From: Halanaerobiales bacterium | GTDB taxonomy: Bacteria; Bacillota_F; Halanaerobiia; Halanaerobiales; DTU029 | Direction: 5' to 3' | Length of the DNA: 22,096 nt | NCBI GenBank assembly: GCA_016278415.1 | Contig: JADQBV010000001.1 | Coordinates: 1-22,096 of the forward strand | Shown here: positions 15,100-20,795 of the stretch, one piece after another | How positions within the stretch are numbered: the stretch's first letter is position 1 | Layout of the letters: each line of letters starts with the position of its first letter | Program-made: the position numbers and the translations under genes | Notes under the pieces: model-generated | The model's database searches: none | What the model was told of the DNA's origin: nothing | What the model saw: the letters and a program-made list of their open reading frames with translations, nothing else

Positions 15100-16935
15100 T
15101 TACATCTTCCCTTTCTTTAGTCCACGACGAACCAGATTAATATTTATTGGGTAAGCCACTAGTAATCCAACTATTGTTGCTATCTGTATAGTAAAAATCC
15201 AGAGCAATTCGCTTTCTTCTGGCATCATAGGGAGATACTCCATCTGAAGCCACCACATTAATCCCATCATTCCCAGTGATACCGTGGTCATTGATAAAAT
15301 TACAGGTAATAGTGACTTTTTTATTGCATCTATGTAATTAAGCCTTGTCCCCATTCTCAGCATAACTGGCATAAAAAGTGTACTATTTATTATCAGGGCT
15401 AGCAGATATGAAATTAGCATAGTCTGCAGCATGGAATTACCAATAACAAAAAAATCACCCCTGCGAAATAACTGTGGCCAACCATTTCTTAATAGGAAAA
15501 ATTGCGAGATGATCATTATACTGGCACCAAAGGAGAGCGAGCTGATTGTTGCTACAAGACCCTGTACCCATAAAGGGCGGGGCCATTCTCCTACGGATAC
15601 TTTAGTGTCATAGCCCTTATATGCCTGGTAGTAAATCCAGATACCCAAAGGTCCAGTTATTAAGACCAACAAAATCCAGGCCAACTTCATCAAATATGAT
15701 ACCAAAGGTAGGCGGATAAAGAGATGAACAAAGATCCAGATTGCTGATGTAAAAGTTGTTATTAACCAGATCAACCCTATCATTTCTAAACCACTCATTC
15801 CCTGTTCTCCTAGTGATTCATATGGTTGGATTTCCTGCAAAAAATCTACCCTACCCTGAACCGGAAAATTAATATCATTAAGATTACCAATAATCCAAGT
15901 ATGATTATATGGCCCTTCAGTAGGAGTTACCCAGAAGTCTGGTTTTAGCTGCCAGTAATATTTTTCAATAATAGCAGGTAAAAAATTTGAATTGGTATAT
16001 AATATTGGTCCATATTTACCCCTTAATCCTAATAATGCAGCCAGTATAACACTAGATATTTTTGAGTCATTTATATCAGGATTTACAAGTATTGTATTAT
16101 GCCCACCTTCCGCTGTATTACCATTAGCCTGCCAGCCAAAATTGTTATCAGGGTCATAAAAACGAGCAACCCTTACAGATTGTTGATATATATCCTGACT
16201 ATTTATGATTTTAACCTGTCCATATTCGTTTAATTCATCCTTTAAGTCCAGTATCTTCTCTTTTCCCAACAAATAGAAATACCTTTTGTCCTTATTATTG
16301 TTCACATAATTTCTGAAATCTGCGGGTACTTCATCATTAAGCAATAAAACAGGTAATCCTTTATGAACTGCCAGAGAAAGAACCGGTAATAAATAAACTA
16401 TTTCCTCCTGATGACCGATAATTATATTATTTTTTCCTCCTTCAGAGTTTATAAGTTCAGCTAATTCATACTGAATAAGCTCAGCATTTCCTTCAAAAGC
16501 CCCCACACGATAACCAAGGTTTTTTATACTATCAAATATATCTTCTAGCTTTCCTCCCAGCAAGATTACCTGATTATTATTAAAAGAAGTCAGACCAGTT
16601 GGATTTAACCTCTGTATCTCTTCTTCTATTTCAGGTGTTATTTCATCATCAACAAAAAAAATGGGTAATTGTAAACCTAGAGCAGAAATAGCAGCCTTAT
16701 AACTTTCTTCATTAACTAGAATTACGGCATCTACACTACCCTGTGGAAAAACCAGTTTATTGATTTGTTGTGAAATGTTATCTTTTCCCAAACGAGTAGT
16801 ATTTCCTGTCTGCCAATGTAGTCTAATACTCTGATTAGCAGGTTTATTTTCCAAACTGTCTTTCAGTATAATAAATGGTATCGATATAATCATAACTATT
16901 AATATTAGAGCAACAAAAACAGTAACATTCTTCAC
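15100..16935 (-). CDS. CWB2-like ectodomain fused to a DUF4396-like membrane domain
   Basis: This 611-residue protein starts with a signal-anchor segment (about 5-24). The external part (30-375) has CWB2-like alpha/beta units: AVILVNEESYKAAISALGL (70-88), VILLGGKLEDI (123-133), IIIGHQEEIVYLLPVL (171-186) and YFYLLGKEKI (219-228). GGHNTILVN (277-285) and LRGKYGPILYT (304-314) follow, shared with the next gene. About six membrane spans follow (385-600). The last part ends VAYPININLVRRGLKKGKM, a strong match to the C terminus typical of DUF4396 (PF14342). Its membrane half is methionine-rich, with ten Met between 546 and 571 or nearby. The start is GTG at 16935 with GGAGGGAT upstream. Substrate unknown; proximity to copper genes makes a metal role possible. 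Confidence 0.75.
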   Translation of the reverse strand: MKNVTVFVALILIVMIISIPFIILKDSLENKPANQSIRLHWQTGNTTRLGKDNISQQINKLVFPQGSVDAVILVNEESYKAAISALGLQLPIFFVDDEITPEIEEEIQRLNPTGLTSFNNNQVILLGGKLEDIFDSIKNLGYRVGAFEGNAELIQYELAELINSEGGKNNIIIGHQEEIVYLLPVLSLAVHKGLPVLLLNDEVPADFRNYVNNNKDKRYFYLLGKEKILDLKDELNEYGQVKIINSQDIYQQSVRVARFYDPDNNFGWQANGNTAEGGHNTILVNPDINDSKISSVILAALLGLRGKYGPILYTNSNFLPAIIEKYYWQLKPDFWVTPTEGPYNHTWIIGNLNDINFPVQGRVDFLQEIQPYESLGEQGMSGLEMIGLIWLITTFTSAIWIFVHLFIRLPLVSYLMKLAWILLVLITGPLGIWIYYQAYKGYDTKVSVGEWPRPLWVQGLVATISSLSFGASIMIISQFFLLRNGWPQLFRRGDFFVIGNSMLQTMLISYLLALIINSTLFMPVMLRMGTRLNYIDAIKKSLLPVILSMTTVSLGMMGLMWWLQMEYLPMMPEESELLWIFTIQIATIVGLLVAYPININLVRRGLKKGKM

Positions 16936-16966
16936 AATATCCCTCCACTACCAAGTATCTATTATT

Positions 16967-17092
16967 TTAACTATATATTTTCCTCAATCTTACATAAATA
17001 TTCAGACTATGTTTACCATCTCTAGGAGAATAGCCGAAAGCAAAAGAATTTCTAAACCCATCTGCCCAAGTTTTTAAATCACTACCGCTAAA
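16967..17092 (-). pseudogene. Possible coding remnant, 41 residues without a start codon
   Basis: An open frame bounded by stops encodes 41 residues including DLKTWADGFRN and AFGYSPRDGKHSLNIYVR. It is rich in Gly, Trp and Arg and alternates polar and hydrophobic residues like a terminal beta-hairpin, unlike the surrounding AT-rich noncoding sequence. There is no ATG, GTG or TTG with a ribosome binding site. It may be the 3' end of a lost gene, perhaps a beta-barrel protein. The rest of 17093-17162 shows nothing I can name. Confidence 0.3.
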
Positions 17093-17162
17093 CTAATAGA
17101 ATAAAATAGATTGCTATATTTCAAGTATCCTTTAAAGATTTCTTTTAGATCAAACAAAAAAA

Positions 17163-17194
17163 CGACATCTCTAAATTTAAAATAGGGATTGTCG
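17163..17194. terminator. Bidirectional terminator hairpin
   Basis: CGACATCTCTA pairs with TAGGGATTGTCG (one bulged base, one G-U on the plus strand). The minus strand continues into seven T residues and the plus strand into CTTTTATTTTTT. It would end the ZIP-side minus transcript before the CWB2-like genes. Confidence 0.65.
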
Positions 17195-17236
17195 CTTTTA
17201 TTTTTTATAGCAATATATTTTTAAGAATATACCTTA

Positions 17237-17346
17237 TTAATTAACTTTAATAAATTCATATCCTGCTTCTTCTACAGCAACATTAATAAAGGCAAGTGAA
17301 TTTTATTATAATTCAAGATATAGCCCCTTTGATGGGATAAAGACAT
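17237..17346 (-). pseudogene. Decayed 3' end of an HMA metal-binding domain gene
   Basis: The last 20 codons before TAA at 17237 read SLAFINVAVEEAGYEFIKVN. The AVEEAGYE segment is the typical C-terminal helix and strand of HMA domains (compare VKNTGYEV in CopA and VAKTGYQV in the gene at 20501). Two stops (TAA TAA) lie just upstream in this frame, while a shifted frame there reads GYILNYNKI, which resembles the preceding HMA strand. The CxxC half is gone. This looks like a CopZ-like gene destroyed by deletion and frameshift. Confidence 0.45.
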
Positions 17347-17445
17347 CTAGTAATGATGTTGACTATGCAAATTAAATAAATCAAAAAGAGATAAATTATC
17401 TAACAAGTACACCGCCTTTAAAAAATCATAATTTGTATTCACCAT
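17347..17445 (-). CDS. Small ORF, 32 residues, His-ending
   Basis: ATG at 17445 is preceded by AGGAGGAG at 7-base spacing, one of the best ribosome binding sites in the window. The frame encodes 32 residues starting MVNTNYDFLKAV and ending NLHSQHHY. The middle is hydrophobic/aromatic (LLDNLSLFDLFNL). The stop adjoins the HMA remnant. It could be a real small protein, a leader peptide or the preserved start of the decayed gene downstream. It resembles nothing I recognise. Confidence 0.45.
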   Translation of the reverse strand: MVNTNYDFLKAVYLLDNLSLFDLFNLHSQHHY

Positions 17446-17522
17446 AAATAATCTCCTCCTAATATACTAGAGTCAGTGATTTTAAGAACAACAATTAGAA
17501 TTTATATTTAATCTTTCCTTTG

Positions 17523-17538
17523 ATTTCTAATTAGAAAT
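17523..17538. promoter_or_regulatory. 16-base perfect palindrome downstream of the ZIP gene
   Basis: ATTTCTAATTAGAAAT is its own reverse complement, 20 bases after the ZIP stop and about 78 bases ahead of the small ORF start. The lack of a loop suggests a protein-binding site rather than a terminator. No good promoter is seen beside it. Confidence 0.35.
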
Positions 17539-17558
17539 GAAGCTATTTAAAATTTTTT

Positions 17559-18374
17559 TCATCCCAGGGCAACATCTAATAACATCATTACTGCAAACCC
17601 AAGCATCAGCCCTGCTGTAGCAATATGACTATTTCCTTCTGACTGTGACTCTGGAATTAATTCTTCACCTACTACAAAAATCATTGCTCCTGCTGCAAAA
17701 GATAAAGCATATGGTAGGATAGGCCTCATGAACAGTACTGCCACTGCCCCCAGTATCCCAGCAATAGGCTCGACAATCCCAGAGGATTGACCATAAAAAA
17801 AAGACCTTGATGGTGATAAGCCTTCTCTCCTGAGTGGCACAGATACTGCGGCACCTTCAGGGAAGTTTTGAATCCCTATTCCTATAGCCAGAGCGATGGC
17901 GCCAGCTAAAGATGCTGATGGTAGGTTAAAGGCCACTGCACCAAAAGCTACTCCTACAGCTAATCCTTCCGGTATATTATGTAATGTAACAGCTAAAACT
18001 AATAATATGCTACGCTGCCAGTTAGTTTTAATTCCTTCCTCCGCATTCTCAGTTAAACCAGGATGTATATGAGGGAGAGTCATATCAACAATTCTTAAAA
18101 AGACTCCACCTAATAAAAACCCAATTACTGCTGGTATCCAACCTGGAATACCCATATTTTCTGACATTTCAATAGATGGAGCCAGCAGTGACCAAAAACT
18201 AGCTGCAATCATTACACCTGCAGCAAATCCCAACATACTATCTAAAATCTTCCTGCTAACTTCTTTAAAAAAGAAAACTACCGCGGCACCTAAGGCAGTT
18301 AACAACCAGGTAAAACAGGTTGCTAAAAGAGCCTGCATTATCGGTGAAAGTTCCTTAAACCAATCTATAATCAT
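17559..18374 (-). CDS. ZIP-family metal transporter (ZupT/GufA type)
   Basis: This 271-residue membrane protein has eight hydrophobic segments and the two ZIP metal-site motifs, HNIPEG (132-137) and QNFPEG (169-174), with a VEP glutamate at 202 in the next segment. PHIHPG (101-106) lies in the variable loop. Such proteins move Zn(II), Fe(II), Mn(II) or related ions across the inner membrane, normally inward. AGGGAGG precedes the ATG. It begins 16 bases after the CadC-like regulator gene and is almost certainly cotranscribed with it, so its expression should respond to metal. The specific ion cannot be read from the sequence. A palindrome and then the small ORF follow. Confidence 0.92.
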   Translation of the reverse strand: MIIDWFKELSPIMQALLATCFTWLLTALGAAVVFFFKEVSRKILDSMLGFAAGVMIAASFWSLLAPSIEMSENMGIPGWIPAVIGFLLGGVFLRIVDMTLPHIHPGLTENAEEGIKTNWQRSILLVLAVTLHNIPEGLAVGVAFGAVAFNLPSASLAGAIALAIGIGIQNFPEGAAVSVPLRREGLSPSRSFFYGQSSGIVEPIAGILGAVAVLFMRPILPYALSFAAGAMIFVVGEELIPESQSEGNSHIATAGLMLGFAVMMLLDVALG

Positions 18375-18390
18375 TTTACGCCTCCCTTCA

Positions 18391-18756
18391 TTACTCCATT
18401 ACATGTTGAAGACCCTGTCCAAATAGACATAGAACATGTTCATCATCAAGTGAATAATAAACTGATCGGCCCTCTTTACGAAATTTAACTAATTTATTAT
18501 TCCTTAAAACTCTTAATTGATGAGATATAGCAGAAGAGCTCATTTCCAGTAATTCTGATAGATCGCAGACACATAATTCCCTTTCTTTCAGTGCATAAAG
18601 AATCTTTATTCTGGTAGGATCACCAATAGTTTTAAATAACTCAGCCAATTGATAAACTACATCTTCTTCTAATTTATTATTCTTCATCAAATTAACAATC
18701 TGATTGTTTGGGTCGAATACCTCACAGATATCACAAAACTTTCTTTCCTTTTCCAT
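18391..18756 (-). CDS. ArsR/SmtB-family metal sensor, CadC-like
   Basis: This 121-residue winged-helix repressor has LCVCDLSEL (61-69), a recognition helix [13 protein letters not shown] (73-85) and a wing [12 protein letters not shown] (92-103). N-terminal Cys8 and Cys11 plus Cys62 and Cys64 match the four-cysteine alpha-3N Cd/Pb site of CadC. Asp105, His107, His118 and Glu121 keep the D-x-H ... H-x-x-E spacing of the alpha-5 zinc site. I chose ATG18756 (AAGGGG 8 bases upstream); a longer frame from ATG18783 lacks a ribosome binding site and extends past the CadC-like N terminus. It leads a two-gene operon with the ZIP transporter. It likely represses that operon and releases it on binding Cd, Pb or Zn. 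Confidence 0.9.
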   Translation of the reverse strand: MEKERKFCDICEVFDPNNQIVNLMKNNKLEEDVVYQLAELFKTIGDPTRIKILYALKERELCVCDLSELLEMSSSAISHQLRVLRNNKLVKFRKEGRSVYYSLDDEHVLCLFGQGLQHVME

Positions 18757-18784
18757 AAACACATCCCCTTCAAGTCTAAGCATA

Positions 18785-18807
18785 TATTCATCTATTATTC
18801 ATTATTC
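18785..18807. promoter_or_regulatory. TATTC repeats upstream of the metal sensor gene
   Basis: TATTCAT occurs at 18785-18791 and 18796-18802 and TATTC again at 18803-18807, about 30-50 bases before the start codon. SmtB/CadC operators contain TGAA/TTCA half sites, usually inverted; here they are direct. No clear promoter boxes were found. Possible autoregulatory site. Confidence 0.35.
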
Positions 18808-18884
18808 TATACTCTCTTATAAAAACCTTTTATTTAATCAATTAATATTCTTTTGATTATATCTAGTTAAAAAGCTTTCTTAAA

Positions 18885-19391
18885 TCAAAATTCGCATTCT
18901 TCTCCATTACAGTTTTCATTAGTAAAGTCTATTTCTACTGTGATATGATGTATATTATTGTCTAAGAGTAAATCTTGAATTTCTTCTTTTATTTTTTCCT
19001 GTTCATTTCTGGTACTATTATCTGGTATTACTACATGAGTAGATAAAAAATTATGTTCTCCATCCATTGACCACACATGAGTGTGATGTACATCTATAAC
19101 ACTGTTTACCTGTCTAATTTTGTCTTCAATATCCTCTAATGAGATGTCTTCAGGAACTCTCTGTAGAAAAACCTTGAGGATTTTTATAAGGTTGTTAATT
19201 ACATTATATAATACATAAGATGTAATAATGATTGATAGTAAAGGATCCAGTAGATGAATGTCTTTGAAAAACAAGATAATACTTACTATTAATATGGCTA
19301 CCCATCCTAATACATCTTCCAGAAGGTGCCAAGATACTACCTTTTCATTTAAAGATTTGCCCCCTCGTAACCTTAAAACAAAGTATTTTGA
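18885..19391 (-). pseudogene. 5'-truncated CDF cation efflux gene
   Basis: The frame is open for 168 codons from just after a TAA at 19392, with no start codon or ribosome binding site. It begins near LRLRGGKSLNEK and continues with VVSWHLLEDVLGW, whose H-x-x-x-D matches the fifth-membrane-segment zinc site of CDF proteins. Two membrane spans and the complete cytosolic domain follow (VIDVHHTHVWSMDG, LSTHVVIP), ending NCNGEECEF. Normal CDF exporters have about 300 residues; the first three to four spans, including the paired DxxxD of segment 2, are missing and are not found in other frames up to 19650. A TTG at 19274 could start only the C-terminal domain, without a ribosome binding site. I read it as a decayed Zn/Cd exporter gene. 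Confidence 0.8.
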
Positions 19392-19651
19392 TTAATACTA
19401 TTCCTATTTATGATAATCTTTGTCTAAAAAAGATACTTATTAAATAGTTTTTTACTACTTCTTATCTCCTTTATTAATTATTTCTTGACTAAAAATTTTT
19501 TTATCCTATATTTAACTCCATCTATACTGCCATCCTTTTTATATTATTATTTCTTAATAATGTTTTACTTAAATTCTTAGGAAATTAATATATATCAAAT
19601 TATAAGCGATTTTATAATATATATTTCCCTCAATTTAGGAGGCCTATACAT
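19392..19651. other. AT-rich stretch without a recognisable gene
   Basis: About 260 bases of very AT-rich sequence separate the CDF remnant from the terminator of the Crp/Fnr gene. All frames are broken by stops. I could not find the missing CDF N terminus, a repeat boundary or an insertion-sequence end that would explain the deletion. Confidence 0.5.
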
Positions 19652-19684
19652 AAAAAGCCTTCCACCGATTCAGGCAGAAAGCTT
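19652..19684 (-). terminator. Terminator of the Crp/Fnr regulator gene
   Basis: On the minus strand AAGCTTTCTGCC pairs with GGTGGAAGGCTT (12 positions, three G-U) around a 6-base loop, followed by five T residues in all. It lies 57 bases beyond the regulator's stop codon. Confidence 0.75.
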
Positions 19685-19740
19685 ATATTAATCTATAACA
19701 GAGTTCATTTTAGATCAGATCAATTATGTTTTTGTTTTTA

Positions 19741-20412
19741 TTAGCTCATACTTATAATGAATATTTGCTTTTGTCCTCTTACCGATATAATCCCATTTTC
19801 CTGTAATTCTGAAAGTTTACGACTTAAGGTCTCCTGACTAACTCCAATTAAATTAGCTAATCCCTTTCTGCTTAGTGGTAGATTGACTAGTATTCCTTTT
19901 TCTTTTCTTATACCATTTTCTTTTGCTAATTCAAGTAAAAGCCTCATAGTCTTTTCCCGGGCATCCTCTAATGCCAAAGATTCTAATTGATTTTCTGCCT
20001 TATTCAAACGACTGGTAACTGCAGCCAGAAGTTTATATGAAAGGTCAGGTGATGACTTAATCAAATTCTCAAGATCACTTTTACCTATCATGCAAATATT
20101 ACAATCTCCAATGGCCTCTGCACTACTATTAAGATTTTCTTCTTTGAAAAGAACTAGTTCACCAAAAAATTGCCCTTCTTTAAGTAGTCTTATAATATAC
20201 TCATCACCATCTTTACCAGTCTTATATAATTTAATTAAACCCGACTCAATGATATAGATGTGTTTTCCAGATCCACCCTCCATATAGATTAACTCTCCAT
20301 TTTTATATTCTTTTTTTATGACCAGTTTGTTTAATTTCAGTAGTTTTTCTCTACTTAATTCGTTAAAAATAGGCACCTTACTTACACATAAATTATGATT
20401 ACAAGAACTCAT
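19741..20412 (-). CDS. Crp/Fnr-family transcription regulator
   Basis: This 223-residue protein has an N-terminal cyclic-nucleotide-binding-type beta barrel (about 12-118, with GELIYMEGG at 39-47 and FFGELVLF at 82-89), a long dimer helix (about 123-150) and a C-terminal winged helix with LSRKGLANLIGVSQETLSR (180-198). Cysteines at 4, 9, 104 and 107 could hold an Fe-S cluster or a metal, although the spacing is not that of E. coli FNR. The barrel lacks an obvious cAMP-binding arginine. GGAG lies 8 bases before the ATG. A 12-base inverted repeat lies 35-75 bases upstream and may be its operator. It probably responds to oxygen, redox state or metals; its targets may include the neighbouring ATPase/HMA genes. 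Confidence 0.85.
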   Translation of the reverse strand: MSSCNHNLCVSKVPIFNELSREKLLKLNKLVIKKEYKNGELIYMEGGSGKHIYIIESGLIKLYKTGKDGDEYIIRLLKEGQFFGELVLFKEENLNSSAEAIGDCNICMIGKSDLENLIKSSPDLSYKLLAAVTSRLNKAENQLESLALEDAREKTMRLLLELAKENGIRKEKGILVNLPLSRKGLANLIGVSQETLSRKLSELQENGIISVRGQKQIFIISMS

Positions 20413-20446
20413 ATTTGACTCCTTTCATTTTAAAATATAACAAGAA

Positions 20447-20488
20447 CATTTGTCCACCATTTAAGTATTTACAATAGGTGGACAAATG
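20447..20488. promoter_or_regulatory. 12-base inverted repeat upstream of the Crp/Fnr gene
   Basis: CATTTGTCCACC and GGTGGACAAATG are exact reverse complements separated by 18 bases, lying between the HMA gene stop and the regulator start. There is no T-run, so a terminator is unlikely. The arms are not FNR boxes (TTGAT-N4-ATCAA). They could be paired operator half sites. Confidence 0.5.
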
Positions 20489-20500
20489 AATGATATTTTT

Positions 20501-20716
20501 TTACCTAATCCGCTCTACCTGATATCCTGTTTTTGCCACTGCATCTTTTAATCCTTGCTCATTTATCTGAGCAGGATCATATTCCACATTTGCTTTACTG
20601 GTAGTATAATGTACATCAGCTTTATTGATTCCTGCTGTCTTATTTAAGACCTGTTCAATCATATTTGCACAATCCGGACAGTTTAACTCTTCAAGATACA
20701 ATTTAACTTTTTTCAT
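20501..20716 (-). CDS. Free-standing HMA-domain metal-binding protein
   Basis: This 71-residue protein is a single heavy-metal-associated domain with a beta-alpha-beta-beta-alpha-beta pattern. Its metal motif is LNCPDCANMIE (Cys13 and Cys16), and it ends KTGYQVERI. The CPDC form, without the Met of the copper-type GMxCxxC motif, resembles the N-terminal domains of Zn/Cd/Pb ATPases. GGAGG lies 10 bases before the ATG. It lies 79 bases after the P1B ATPase gene, on the same strand, so it is probably cotranscribed. It could be the metallochaperone, or a detached regulatory domain, of that pump. A CopZ role is the alternative. Confidence 0.88.
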   Translation of the reverse strand: MKKVKLYLEELNCPDCANMIEQVLNKTAGINKADVHYTTSKANVEYDPAQINEQGLKDAVAKTGYQVERIR

Positions 20717-20795
20717 TATTAACTAACCTCCATTGTAGTTTTTAACTTAAATAATTAAATTTCTCATAAAAATATCATTTTAGGTCTCATGCTAT

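Noticed and set aside
16936..17160. A riboswitch in front of the CWB2-like genes
   Set aside because: Some GC-rich patches looked like a c-di-GMP aptamer, but the conserved core and paired arms are missing, and the patches translate better than they fold.
18757..18783. Longer start of the CadC-like regulator at 18783
   Set aside because: No ribosome binding site precedes it, whereas AAGGGG precedes ATG18756 and the shorter N terminus matches CadC length.
20430..20468. TGGACA-N18-TAAAAT as the Crp/Fnr promoter
   Set aside because: The boxes are fair, but the start would fall in or beyond the GGAG ribosome binding site.
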